Assembly (NCBI RefSeq): GCF_026965535.1
Contig: NZ_CP114039.1
Span: 496,001-560,000, forward strand
Length of the DNA: 64,000 nucleotides
DNA from: Corallococcus sp. NCRR
GTDB lineage: Bacteria > Myxococcota > Myxococcia > Myxococcales > Myxococcaceae
Direction: 5' to 3'
In this document: positions 49,119 through 58,250 of the stretch, one piece after another
How the letters are laid out: each line of letters opens with the position of its first letter
How positions within the stretch are numbered: position 1 is the stretch's first letter
Program-made: the position numbers and the translations under genes
The notes under the pieces: model-generated
Seen by the model: only the letters and a program-made list of their open reading frames with translations
Database searches by the model: none
Told to the model about the DNA's origin: nothing

Positions 49119-50291
49119 ATGAAAGCCATCTGCTGGCATGGCCACGGCGACGTCCGCTACGAGTCCGCCCCCGACCCGAAGATTGAAGACCCTCGCGACG
49201 CCATCATCCGCGTCACCCGCACCGCCATCTGCGGCTCCGACCTGCACCTGCTGGACGGCTACATGCCGACCATGAAGAGCGGGGACGTGCTGGGCCACGA
49301 GTTCATGGGCGAGGTGATGGAGACTGGCTCCGGCGTCACGAAGCTCAAGAAGGGCGACCGGGTCATCGTCCCCTTCAACATCGCGTGCGGCGAGTGCTTC
49401 TTCTGCCAGAAGACCCTCTTCTCCCTCTGTGACCGCTCCAACCGCAACGCGGAGATGGCCGCCAAGGTGATGGGCTATTCGCCCTCCGGCCTCTTCGGCT
49501 ACTCGCACATGCTGGGCGCCTACTCCGGCGGCCAGGCGGAGTACGTGCGCGTGCCGTACGCGGACGTCGGTCCCCTCAAGATTCCGGACGGCCTCACCGA
49601 GGACCAGGTCCTCTTCCTCACCGACATCTTCCCCACCGGCTACATGGCGGCGGAGAACTGCCAGATGGAGAAGGGCGACACCGTGGCCGTGTGGGGCTGC
49701 GGCCCCGTGGGCCAGTTCGCCATCCAGAGCGCGTGGATGTTCGGCGCGGGCCGGGTCATCGCCATCGACCATGTGCCGGAGCGGCTGGCGCTCGCGAAGT
49801 CGTGGGGCAAGGCGGAGACCATCGACTTCACGAAGCAGGACGTCTACGAGACCCTCAAGGAGATGACCCGCGGCCTGGGCCCGGACCGCTGCATCGACTC
49901 CGTGGGCGCCGAGGCTCACGGCACCGGCAGCCTGGACGCCGTCATCGACAAGGCGAAGGCGGCCGTGAAGCTGGCCACGGACCGCCCGCACGCGCTGCGC
50001 CAGGCCATCTACTGCTGCCGCAAGGGCGGCAGCATCTCCGTGCCCGGCGTCTACGTGGGCTTCCTGGACAAGGTCCCCATGGGCGCCTTCGTCAACAAGG
50101 GCCTGACCATGAAGACGGGCCAGACGCACACGCACCGCTACACCCGGCCGCTCCTGGAGAAGATTCAAGCGGGCGCCATCGACCCGACGCGCCTCATCAC
50201 CCACCGCGCCCGGCTGGCGGACGCCCCCGCCCTCTACAAGAAGTTCCGCGACAAGGAAGACGGCTGCATCAAGGTCGTGATGACGCCGTAG
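49119..50291 (+). CDS. Zinc-dependent dehydrogenase, formaldehyde dehydrogenase-like
   Basis: 390 residues; AAGGAG at 49108-49113 precedes the ATG. Catalytic zinc ligands are Cys38 (ICGSDLH) and His60-Glu61 (GHEF); the structural zinc lobe is [15 protein letters not shown]. The cofactor loop is [11 protein letters not shown] long insert ([33 protein letters not shown]) matches glutathione-independent formaldehyde dehydrogenase-type members of the MDR family. The true substrate is unproven. It is divergent from the AraC regulator. Confidence 0.88.
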   Translation: MKAICWHGHGDVRYESAPDPKIEDPRDAIIRVTRTAICGSDLHLLDGYMPTMKSGDVLGHEFMGEVMETGSGVTKLKKGDRVIVPFNIACGECFFCQKTLFSLCDRSNRNAEMAAKVMGYSPSGLFGYSHMLGAYSGGQAEYVRVPYADVGPLKIPDGLTEDQVLFLTDIFPTGYMAAENCQMEKGDTVAVWGCGPVGQFAIQSAWMFGAGRVIAIDHVPERLALAKSWGKAETIDFTKQDVYETLKEMTRGLGPDRCIDSVGAEAHGTGSLDAVIDKAKAAVKLATDRPHALRQAIYCCRKGGSISVPGVYVGFLDKVPMGAFVNKGLTMKTGQTHTHRYTRPLLEKIQAGAIDPTRLITHRARLADAPALYKKFRDKEDGCIKVVMTP

Positions 50292-50297
50292 TCGCCG

Positions 50298-51164
50298 TCA
50301 GGCCTGGCCCGTCAGCCGGTAGTACGCGTGCGGACGGCGCCAGCGGATGAAGGCGCGCGCCAGGGGATTCATGCCCCAGTGGATGGGCACCGGATCCACG
50401 ACGAAGCCCAGCTCGTCCTTGAACTGTTCGAGCTGGGCCGCCTCGCGGGCATGCAGCCCGCCCACCAGCGTCCGGGCTCCCAGCCGGCGGCAGACCTGCG
50501 CGAACTCGTAGATGAGGCCGGTGGAGATGTTCGTCGGCAGCGCCCACGTCGCGTAGTAGGCGCTGAAGCCATACGCGACGCCGTCCACGATGTAGCCATC
50601 CAGGTAGCCGCCCAGCTTGTCGTCCACCATGCCCGCCAGCACGCACCAGTGGTCGGACGTGAAGTACTGCCGCAGGCCCTTGAGGTACTCGTCCAGCGTG
50701 GGAATCTTCTTGTGCTGCGTGCGCGTCAGCGCGTCCCGCACCACGGGGTAGCCCTGCTCCAGGAGCAGCGACGGCCCCGTGAGCTGGACGATGCGCACCG
50801 TGCGCTGGGCCTTGCGCAGCTTGTTGCGCCGGTTCGAGTTCAACCGGCTCATGTCATACGTCTCCAAATCCTTCAGCCGCACCACGGGCACCTTGCCGGT
50901 GGCGACGTTCGCCGTCTCCGGCGTCAGCGCGGCGCGGTAGCCCCAGGCCAGCGGCGTGGGCGGCGTGGCCTCCTCCGGCGTCAGCCGCGCCAGCAGGTGC
51001 ACCGGCTGGAAGAAGCCGGGCGCCCCTGACTGCTCCCAGTAGTGCCCCCGGTGGGAGATGACGCGAACGCCCTCTTCTCGCCGGCGCTCGGCGAGCTCCC
51101 GCTCCGTGAGACACGTGAAGCGGGCCTCCGCGACATCACGGAGCTGGGGAAGTGACAGGACCAT
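50298..51164 (-). CDS. FemAB/GNAT-like acyltransferase of the polysaccharide locus
   Basis: 288 residues, GGAGGGG ahead of the ATG at 51164. The C-terminal two-thirds has the GNAT/FemAB pattern: RLNSNRRNKLRKAQ, WCVLAGMVDDKLGGYLDGYIVDGVAYG, and LGARTLVGGLHAREAAQLEQF. It lies 30 bases after a second acyltransferase gene in the same direction, both transcribed away from the Wza operon. Acyltransferases of this type in myxobacterial spore-coat clusters modify amino sugars or attach amino acids. The acyl donor is not shown by the sequence. Confidence 0.78.
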   Translation of the reverse strand: MVLSLPQLRDVAEARFTCLTERELAERRREEGVRVISHRGHYWEQSGAPGFFQPVHLLARLTPEEATPPTPLAWGYRAALTPETANVATGKVPVVRLKDLETYDMSRLNSNRRNKLRKAQRTVRIVQLTGPSLLLEQGYPVVRDALTRTQHKKIPTLDEYLKGLRQYFTSDHWCVLAGMVDDKLGGYLDGYIVDGVAYGFSAYYATWALPTNISTGLIYEFAQVCRRLGARTLVGGLHAREAAQLEQFKDELGFVVDPVPIHWGMNPLARAFIRWRRPHAYYRLTGQA

Positions 51165-51194
51165 GGGAACCCCTCCACCAACGGCACGAAAACG

Positions 51195-52136
51195 TCAGGA
51201 ACGGGGCGCGCGGTAGGCGGGGAAGAAGTCCCCGCCCGCGTGCCCCTGGGACAGCCGCGCGTACGCCTCCGGATCGCAGATGAGGTCGTGCGTGTAGAAC
51301 CGGGACATCGCGTTGGCGAAGCCGCGCTTGAACTGCTCGATGCCGTCCCCCGGCTTCACGCCGCCGCCCAGGTGGACGGAGGCGTCCAGCTTCTCCGCCA
51401 GCTCCACCATCACCGGGAACGCGTTCTTCGCGGGCGCATGCATCAGGTACGCGTCCGCCGTGCCGCCAATGAAGTCGTGTAGCAGTCCGTCGCTCAGCAC
51501 CACCAGCGAGGCGGCGGCCACCGCCCCGTCCGGCGCGCGCGTCGTCACCAGCCACGCGAAGGGACAGGTGAAGACCTCCTCGAACCAGGCGTCGGAGAAG
51601 GGGTACCGCTCCCCGGCCAGGCTCCGCCGGTGGAGGGACTTGAGCGCCTCGCGCTGCTCCCGCGTGGAGTCCTTCACGGGGACGGCGGAGCTGACATAGC
51701 CGCGCCGCGCGTTGCGGCGGATGTCCGCGCCGTGGTCGCCGCGGAACCTCACCGGCAGCTTCGGGTCGATGAGACACACCTCCGTGCGCAGCCGGCCGCC
51801 CGCGAAACAGTACGGCCCGCCAACGCGGTCCCGCAGGAAGATGCTGACCAGCTCCGTGCCCCGCCAATCAATGGCGTCCACCGGCACCTCGGAGAGCCCG
51901 TTCAACTCCGCCCCGGGAAACCCATACGGAGAAACCGCGTCCCGGAACTGCGTCCCTTCAATGGGCCGCACGATGAGCGGCACCCGCAGGGCCCGCCCCG
52001 CTCCATCCTCCACGATGAGGCTGTGCGTCACGCCCTCCGCGCGCAGGTGCTGCTCGGAGCGGAAATAGTCAGACGAAATGGCGCGCTGGCCTCCGTCAGG
52101 GACGAGGACGGCTCTCCACGGTGCCACTGGACGCAT
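51195..52136 (-). CDS. FemAB/GNAT-like acyltransferase of the polysaccharide locus
   Basis: 313 residues; GGGGGA is five bases from the ATG at 52136. N-terminal blocks: LVPDGGQRAISSDYFRS, VSPYGFPGAELNG, DWRGTELVSIFLRDRV. C-terminal GNAT-like part: GAVAAASLVVLSDGLLHDFIGG and LGGGVKPGDGIEQFKRGF. It is in an operon with the preceding acyltransferase and divergent from wza. A truncated second copy with an in-frame stop lies at 63167-63640 beyond the other end of the locus. Probably it decorates the repeat unit; the substrate is unknown. Confidence 0.8.
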   Translation of the reverse strand: MRPVAPWRAVLVPDGGQRAISSDYFRSEQHLRAEGVTHSLIVEDGAGRALRVPLIVRPIEGTQFRDAVSPYGFPGAELNGLSEVPVDAIDWRGTELVSIFLRDRVGGPYCFAGGRLRTEVCLIDPKLPVRFRGDHGADIRRNARRGYVSSAVPVKDSTREQREALKSLHRRSLAGERYPFSDAWFEEVFTCPFAWLVTTRAPDGAVAAASLVVLSDGLLHDFIGGTADAYLMHAPAKNAFPVMVELAEKLDASVHLGGGVKPGDGIEQFKRGFANAMSRFYTHDLICDPEAYARLSQGHAGGDFFPAYRAPRS

Positions 52137-52333
52137 GGTGTTCCCCCGGGCGCGAACGAGCGGGCCCGACAGCGCCCGAAACAGCCAGAGGGTATATGAA
52201 TGGGACCCGGGTCCGTCACCGCCCCCCGGGGTGCTGCGCGGATGTCTTGATTCCAGCGCTTCGCCCCACGCCAGCCCCCGAGGGCAGGGCATGTGTCACA
52301 TCGCCAGCGAGGCATAACGGCTTCCAGACATTT

Positions 52334-52347
52334 GGCATTGTTCGGGC
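52334..52347 (+). promoter_or_regulatory. Weak sigma-54-like promoter ahead of wza
   Basis: TGGCA with its GG at 52334-52335 and a GC at 52346-52347 gives the obligatory GG-N10-GC spacing. The -12 element reads GGGC instead of TTGC, so the match is partial. The predicted start of transcription would be about 26 bases before the wza ATG. Confidence 0.22.
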
Positions 52348-52384
52348 TTACGCTTGCACGCTTCCTCCTGAAGATTGCCGGTCC

Positions 52385-53506
52385 ATGAAACACGTCCTGT
52401 TACTGGCCGCGGTGTCGTGCCTGAGCGCATGCGCCTGGGGCCCGGGAATGCAGATGGACGAGGATGCCTTCCGGGAGCGCTACGCGGGAATGGCGGACGG
52501 CGGCGCGGATGGCGCCTACGAAATCGTTCCCATCGACGCGTCCCTCATCAGCCACCAACTGGAGGAGCGCAGGAAGGCGCGCCCCGCGCCCCTGGTGGAT
52601 CCGCTGGCGCGGGTGGCCACGGACTATGACTACCGGGTGACGCCGCATGACGTGCTGAGCGTCATCGTCTGGGACCACCCGGAGCTCACCATCCCCGCCG
52701 GCGAGTTCCGCCCCGCGGAGGCCACCGGTCATCCGGTGGCGGCGGACGGGACCATGTACTACCCCCACGTGGGCAACATCCCCGTGGCGGGCAAGACGCT
52801 GCGGGAGATCCGCGAGCTGCTCACGCAGCGGCTGGCGAGCGTCATCGAGAAGCCCCAGCTGGACGTGCGCGTGGTGGGCTTCCGCGGCCAGAAGGTCCAG
52901 GTGACGGGCGAGGTGGTGGCCCCCGGCACCCTGCCCGTCACCGACGTGCCCCTGCGCGTGCAGGACGCCATCGCCCAGGCGAAGGGCTTCGCTCCGGAGG
53001 CGGACCTGCGCACCGTCACCCTCAGCCGGGGCGGCACCACCTTCACGCTCGATTTGCAGGCCCTCTACGAACAGGGGGACGTGAGCCAGAACTGGCTGCT
53101 CCAGGACGGCGACATCGTCAACGTGGCGGACCGCAGCCGCAACAAGGTCTTCGTGCTGGGAGAGGTCCGCAAACCGTCCTCGCGCGTGATGGTGAAGGGA
53201 CGGATGACGCTGGCGGAGGCCATTGGCGACACCGAGGGCTTCGACCCGCTCACGTCCAACCCGGGCAAGGTCTATGTCATCCGCGGCAGCTTCGAGCGGC
53301 CCTACATCTTCAAGCTGGACGCGAAGTCACCGGACGGGCTGCTGCTCGCGACACAGTTCCAATTACAACCTCGCGACGTCGTTTTCGTCTCCGCCCACGA
53401 CCTGACCCGTTGGAATCGCATCATCCAGCAAATCCAGCCAACAGTTCAGCTGCTCTGGCAGGCAGTGGATATCGGAGACAGAACCATCATCATCGACAAC
53501 CCATGA
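52385..53506 (+). CDS. wza: Outer-membrane polysaccharide export protein (Wza family)
   Basis: 373 residues from the ATG at 52385. Lipoprotein signal ending SCLSAC (Cys16). A polysaccharide export domain follows (YRVTPHDVLSVIVWDHPEL near residue 80) and then SLBB-type beta-grasp repeats (KVQVTGEVVAPGTLPV, NKVFVLGEVRKPSSRV), then a C-terminal helix (WNRIIQQIQPTVQLLW) like the Wza outer-membrane barrel helix. It should form the secretion channel for the polymer. It is the first gene of the rightward operon and overlaps the next start as ATGA. Confidence 0.93.
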   Translation: MKHVLLLAAVSCLSACAWGPGMQMDEDAFRERYAGMADGGADGAYEIVPIDASLISHQLEERRKARPAPLVDPLARVATDYDYRVTPHDVLSVIVWDHPELTIPAGEFRPAEATGHPVAADGTMYYPHVGNIPVAGKTLREIRELLTQRLASVIEKPQLDVRVVGFRGQKVQVTGEVVAPGTLPVTDVPLRVQDAIAQAKGFAPEADLRTVTLSRGGTTFTLDLQALYEQGDVSQNWLLQDGDIVNVADRSRNKVFVLGEVRKPSSRVMVKGRMTLAEAIGDTEGFDPLTSNPGKVYVIRGSFERPYIFKLDAKSPDGLLLATQFQLQPRDVVFVSAHDLTRWNRIIQQIQPTVQLLWQAVDIGDRTIIIDNP

Positions 53507-55707
53507 CGAGCACCCCCGAACGCGTGACGCCGCCCCGCCCAGGACCCGGCACGCAGGATGATGAGCTGGGATTGGGCAGATATCTGGCCATCCTGGGGGA
53601 GCGCCGCGGCACCATCGCGGCGTCCGTCGCGGTGGCCCTGGTGCTGGGCGGGCTGTATCTGCTCACCACGGCGCCGGTGTATCGGGCCAATGCCATCCTG
53701 CGCATCGAGCAGAAGGGCAGCAGCCTGGGCCAGCTGGACGCGCTGATTCCAGACGCGCCCAGCATGGCGGCCCCGGAGATGGAGGTCCTGGGCTCCCGGG
53801 CCCTGCTGGGGCGCGTGGCGGACGCGCTGCACCTGGGCGTCAGCTTGGAGCCCCGCTACTTCCCGGTGGTGGGCGCGGCCCGTGCCCGGGCGCACGAGGG
53901 GCCGGACCTGGCGCCGGTGCCGTGGTGGGGCGGGGCCTCGTACGCCTGGGGCGGGGAGAAGCTCCAGGTGGAGCGGCTGAACGTGCCCACCGAGTGGGAG
54001 GACCTGCCGCTCACGCTCGTGGCGGAGGCGGACGGCGCGTACACGCTGTGGGGCCCCGAAGGGCGCGCCGTGCTCCACGGCGCCGTGGGCACCAGCGCCC
54101 GGACGGAGGCGGGCGCGGCGCACGAGGTGGAGCTGTTCGTCACCGAACTGCACGCCCGGCCGGGGACGCGCTTCAAGGTGATGCGCCGCTCGAAGCTGGA
54201 GCTGGTGGAGGACCTGCAGCGCGCGCTGCGCATGGGGGAGAAGGGCGCCGGCACGGGCGTGCTCAACCTGACCCTGGACGGGCCGGACCCGGTGCTGGCC
54301 ACCACCACGCTCCAGGCCATCGCGGACACCTACGTGCGCTCCAACGTGGAGCGCCGCAGCGAGGAGGCGGGCCGCACGCTGTCGTTCCTGGACAGCCAGC
54401 TGCCCGGCCTTCGCCAGGGCCTGGAGCAGGCGGAGGCCGCGCTGCGCGACTACCGCGCCGGCAAGGGCGGCGTGGACCTGGGGCTGGAGGCGCAGGCCGT
54501 CCTCAACCGGAGCGTGGACCTGGACAAGGACCTCTCCACGCTCGCGCTGGAGCGCTCGGAGCTCCGGCAGCGCTTCACCGAGCACCACCCGCTGATCCTG
54601 GCGATGGAGCGCAAGCTGGCGCGCCTGCGCATGGAGAAGGGCGCGCTGGACACCCGGCTCAAGGGCCTGCCGGACGCGGAGCGGGTGTCCGCCCAGCTCA
54701 CGCGCGACGTGAAGGTGGCCAACGAGCTGTACCTCCAGTTGAACAACAAGGCCCAGGAGTACCGGGTGCTCAAGTCGAGCACCATCACCAACGCGCGCCT
54801 CATCGACGCGCCCGTGGTGACGCGCCTGCCGGTGCGCCCCCTGAAGCCGGACGTGTTCGCGGTCAGCGCGGTGCTGGGGCTGGTGGCCGGCGTCGCGCTG
54901 GCCTTCGCGCGCAAGTCGCTGCAGCCGGGCGTCACCGACCCCGCGGCCCTGGAGTCCGCGCTCGCGGTGCCCGTGCTCGCCAGTGTCCCCACCGGCCCCC
55001 GCCGCGCCAGGTCCCACCGCGGCCCGTCCATCATCCTGGCGCGCAGCGCCCCCCGGGACGTCACCGTCGAATGCGTGCGCGGCCTGAGGACCCGGCTCCA
55101 GCGGACCCTGAAGGAGACGGGCAGCCACGTCGTCTGCGTCACCGGGACGAGCCCCGGCGCGGGGACCTCCTTCGTCGCCCTCAACCTGGCGTGGGTGCTG
55201 GCGGAGACGGGCCAGCGCGTGCTGCTGGTGGACGCGAACCTGCGCGGGGGCTGGCTGCACCGCTGCTTCCGCGAGGCGCACCTCCCCGGCCTCCATGAGG
55301 TGCTGCGCGGCACCGCGACGCTGGAGCAGGCCCTGCTCCCGGAGGCCGCGCCCGGCCTGTCCTTCCTGGGCGCGGGAGCGCTGCCGCCGGACCCGGCGGA
55401 GCTGCTGGCCGGCGCGGCGTTCGACACGTTCGTGGCGCGCGTGGCGGCCGAGTACGACGTCGTCCTCTTCGACACGCCCTGCATCCTCGCGGTGACGGAC
55501 GCGGCGCTCGTGGGCCGGCACGCGGGCGTGCGGCTCGCCGTGGTGCGCGCGGCCACCCAGTCCCTGCGCGAGGTGGCCACCGCGCTGCACCAGCTGGAGC
55601 AGAGCGGCGTCCCGGCCCGGGGCGTGGTCCTCAACGGCGTGCCGCGCTCCCGGACGGGCCGCGCGGTGAGCGGCGTCTACCAATACGAATACCCGTCCGC
55701 GAGCTGA
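53503..55707 (+). CDS. wzc: Wzc-type chain-length/tyrosine kinase protein with altered Walker A
   Basis: 734 residues. A Wzz domain with first membrane helix near 35-55, a periplasmic coiled-coil part (about 300-430), a second membrane helix near 475-492, then a BY-kinase domain. Walker A reads GTSPGAGTSF, with Thr555 where the P-loop lysine should be; Walker A' (VLLVDANLRGG, about 577) and Walker B (VVLFDTPCILAVTD, about 654) are kept. A C-terminal tyrosine cluster, YQYEY, is present. It should control chain length and export with Wza, but phosphoryl transfer is doubtful. It overlaps wza by ATGA. Confidence 0.9.
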   Translation: MTSTPERVTPPRPGPGTQDDELGLGRYLAILGERRGTIAASVAVALVLGGLYLLTTAPVYRANAILRIEQKGSSLGQLDALIPDAPSMAAPEMEVLGSRALLGRVADALHLGVSLEPRYFPVVGAARARAHEGPDLAPVPWWGGASYAWGGEKLQVERLNVPTEWEDLPLTLVAEADGAYTLWGPEGRAVLHGAVGTSARTEAGAAHEVELFVTELHARPGTRFKVMRRSKLELVEDLQRALRMGEKGAGTGVLNLTLDGPDPVLATTTLQAIADTYVRSNVERRSEEAGRTLSFLDSQLPGLRQGLEQAEAALRDYRAGKGGVDLGLEAQAVLNRSVDLDKDLSTLALERSELRQRFTEHHPLILAMERKLARLRMEKGALDTRLKGLPDAERVSAQLTRDVKVANELYLQLNNKAQEYRVLKSSTITNARLIDAPVVTRLPVRPLKPDVFAVSAVLGLVAGVALAFARKSLQPGVTDPAALESALAVPVLASVPTGPRRARSHRGPSIILARSAPRDVTVECVRGLRTRLQRTLKETGSHVVCVTGTSPGAGTSFVALNLAWVLAETGQRVLLVDANLRGGWLHRCFREAHLPGLHEVLRGTATLEQALLPEAAPGLSFLGAGALPPDPAELLAGAAFDTFVARVAAEYDVVLFDTPCILAVTDAALVGRHAGVRLAVVRAATQSLREVATALHQLEQSGVPARGVVLNGVPRSRTGRAVSGVYQYEYPSAS

Positions 55708-55732
55708 AGCCCCCACACCGGGAGATTCCACC

Positions 55733-57025
55733 GTGAGCTGGATGAGCTGCACAGGACTGGGCTTCATCGCGGCGCTCTACGTGCTCGCGGGCCGCTGGGG
55801 CTTCCACCGGCTGGGGCTCGCGGTCAACGAGGAGGTGGACACGAACCTGGTCCAGGAGCTGCGCCTGTGGATCGTCCTGTGCGGGGTGCTGCTCGCCTCC
55901 GTGGGGATGCTGCACCGCGCCCGGCGCGACGCGCGCCCCGGCGAGGCGAGATTCGACCCGCCGCTCATCGCGGCCCTGCTGGGCTTCCTGGGCTACATGG
56001 GCGCCAGCATCGCCTGGACGCCCGACCCGCTCTTCTCCCTGACCAAGGTCGCCGACCTGCTGCTGGTGGGGCTGATGTGCGTGGGCTTCGCGCTGGCGTG
56101 CCTGCGCCAGCCCGCGCCCCGGGTGCTGGACGCGTTCTGGGCCGCCGTCGTCCTGGCCACGGGGCTGCTCGCGCTCACCGCCGTCAAGCAGTTGCTGGGG
56201 GGCGGCGGCAGCGCGCGGCTGGCGGTGATGGGCGGCGGGCCCAACATCCTCGCGCGCCTCATGGGGCTGCTCGCCATCGGGGCGCTCTACTTCTGGTACT
56301 GGAGGGGCCAGGCGTGGCTGTGGATTCCGGTGGCCGCCACCGGCGTCGTGCTGGCGCTGCTCACGGGCTCGCGCGGCGGATCCGCCGCCATCGTCGCGGG
56401 CATCACCACCTGCCTCGTGGTGGGGCGCGTGCCGCTGCGCCGGCTGCTCATCCTGCTGCTGCTGGCGACCGCCGCCATCACCGCGGTGGCCCTGTTCTCC
56501 CCGCTGGGGGAGGCCCTCAGCAACTCCGTGCAGGAGCGCTTCCTGCGCCTCACCCTCAACTACGAGTCGGGCGCGGGCGGCGCCAGCGGCAAGGACAACA
56601 AGGTGTACCTGTCCGGGCGGGAGATCCTCTACGAGAGGGCCCTCCAGTTGGGGAAGGACTACCCGGTGGCGGGGGCGGGGCTCGCGGCGTTCCCCGCGCT
56701 GCGCCTGGGGGTCTACCCGCACAACCTCTTCCTGGAGGTGTTCTGCGAGGGCGGCGTCGTGGGGCTGCTGCTGCTCGCGACCGTCCTGGGCACCTTCGCG
56801 CGCTCGGCGTTCCTGCGGCGCCAGGGCCTGGACGGCGCCACCGTGGGCGCGGCGGTGCTGGTGCTGCTGGGCGCCCAGGCCAGCGGCGACCTCTACGACA
56901 GCCGGGCCCTCTTCCTCTTGATGGTGATGGCCTCCGCGACCGCGGTCCCCGGGCGGAAGTCCGCGCAGTCGGGCCCGCCCCTGCCCCACGCCCTCTCCCA
57001 ACCCTCGTTCACAGGAGCCGCCTGA
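55733..57025 (+). CDS. O-antigen ligase/Wzy-family polymerase
   Basis: 430 residues from the GTG at 55733, with GGGAG nine bases upstream; an ATG at 55742 is also possible. About ten to twelve hydrophobic helices run through the protein, with a large loop around residues 270-320 that includes a YERALQLGKDYPVAGAGLAAF block typical of the Wzy_C/O-antigen ligase family (conserved G-x-G-x and H-N in YPHNLFLEV). In a Wzx/Wzy locus it would polymerise repeat units at the periplasmic face of the inner membrane. The next gene starts one base after its stop. Confidence 0.85.
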   Translation: MSWMSCTGLGFIAALYVLAGRWGFHRLGLAVNEEVDTNLVQELRLWIVLCGVLLASVGMLHRARRDARPGEARFDPPLIAALLGFLGYMGASIAWTPDPLFSLTKVADLLLVGLMCVGFALACLRQPAPRVLDAFWAAVVLATGLLALTAVKQLLGGGGSARLAVMGGGPNILARLMGLLAIGALYFWYWRGQAWLWIPVAATGVVLALLTGSRGGSAAIVAGITTCLVVGRVPLRRLLILLLLATAAITAVALFSPLGEALSNSVQERFLRLTLNYESGAGGASGKDNKVYLSGREILYERALQLGKDYPVAGAGLAAFPALRLGVYPHNLFLEVFCEGGVVGLLLLATVLGTFARSAFLRRQGLDGATVGAAVLVLLGAQASGDLYDSRALFLLMVMASATAVPGRKSAQSGPPLPHALSQPSFTGAA

Positions 57026-57026
57026 C

Positions 57027-58250
57027 ATGCGCATCGTCTATCTGCATCAGTACTTCAACACCCCCACCATGCACGGGGGCACGCGCTCCTATGAGCTCGC
57101 GCGGCGCCTGGTCTCCATGGGCCACGAGGTCCACATGGTGACCTCCGACACCCGCGCGGACGCCAGCACGGGCAAGGGCTGGCGCGAGTCCAACGAGAGC
57201 GGCATCCAGGTGCACTGGCTGCCGGTGCCCTACAGCAACGCCATGAGCTACCCGGACCGCATCCGGGCCTTCAGCCACTTCGCGGTCAATTCCACGCGCC
57301 GCGCCGCGCAGCTGCCCGCGGACGTCTTCTTCGCCACCAGCACGCCGCTCACCATCGCGGTGCCCGGCATCGCCGCGTCGCGGTGGAACAAGCGGCCCAT
57401 GGTCTTCGAGGTGCGGGACCTGTGGCCCGCCATCCCCATCGCGGTGGGCGCGCTCAAGAGCCGCTCCGCCATCGTGGCCGCGCAGCTGTTGGAGAAGGCC
57501 GCGTACGCGGGCGCGGAGCACATCGTCGCGCTGTCGCCGGGCATGAAGGCGGGCGTGGAGGCGGCGGGCGTGCCGCCGGAGAAGATCACCATCATCCCCA
57601 ACCTCTGCGACCCGGAGCGCTTCCAGGTGCCGGCGTCCGCGGGCCAGGAGTTCCGGCGGAAGTACGCGTGGCTGGGGGACCGGCCCCTGGTGCTGTACGC
57701 GGGCACGCTGGGGCTGGTGAACGGCGTGGAGTACCTGGTGCGCGTGGCCGCGGAGATGCGCAAGCTGGACCCGGAGGTCCGCTTCGTCATCATGGGCCAG
57801 GGCCGCGAGGAGGCCCTGCTGCACGCGCTGGCGGAGCGGCTGGGCGTCAAGGGGGAGAACCTCTTCTTCCTGCCCAGCGTGCCCAAGGAGCAGGTGCCCG
57901 CGGTGCTGAGCGCGGCCACCATCGCCACGTCGCTGTTCACGGACGTGCCGGGCATGCAGGACAACTCCGCCAACAAGTTCTTCGACGCGCTCGCCGCGGG
58001 CCGTCCGCTGGCGCTCAACTACGGCGGCTGGCAGGCGGAGCTGCTGGACCGGGAGGCCTTCGGCCTCAGGCTGCCGCCCAAGGACATCCCCGCCGCGGCG
58101 GCCATGCTGGCCCGGCGGCTGCGCGACCCGCGCTGGCTCGCGGAGGCCGGCACGCTGGCCGGGAAGCTGGGCCGCGAGCGCTACTCCGCGGACATCGCCG
58201 CGAAGCGCCTGTCTGAAGTCTTGCAGCGCGCGGCGGCGGCCCGGTCATGA
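57027..58250 (+). CDS. GT4 glycosyltransferase (WbuB-like)
   Basis: 407 residues. GT-B pattern: MRIVYLHQYFNTP with HGGTRSYELARRL at the N-terminus, PMVFEVRDLWP and IVALSPGMKAGV in the middle, and the C-terminal LVLYAGTLGLVNGVEYLV and KFFDALAAGRPLALNY blocks. It matches WbuB-type amino-sugar transferases that add L-FucNAc or related sugars to a lipid-linked intermediate. It would act at the cytoplasmic membrane. It follows wzy by one base and overlaps wzx by ATGA, so it is within the operon. The exact sugar is unknown. Confidence 0.87.
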   Translation: MRIVYLHQYFNTPTMHGGTRSYELARRLVSMGHEVHMVTSDTRADASTGKGWRESNESGIQVHWLPVPYSNAMSYPDRIRAFSHFAVNSTRRAAQLPADVFFATSTPLTIAVPGIAASRWNKRPMVFEVRDLWPAIPIAVGALKSRSAIVAAQLLEKAAYAGAEHIVALSPGMKAGVEAAGVPPEKITIIPNLCDPERFQVPASAGQEFRRKYAWLGDRPLVLYAGTLGLVNGVEYLVRVAAEMRKLDPEVRFVIMGQGREEALLHALAERLGVKGENLFFLPSVPKEQVPAVLSAATIATSLFTDVPGMQDNSANKFFDALAAGRPLALNYGGWQAELLDREAFGLRLPPKDIPAAAAMLARRLRDPRWLAEAGTLAGKLGRERYSADIAAKRLSEVLQRAAAARS

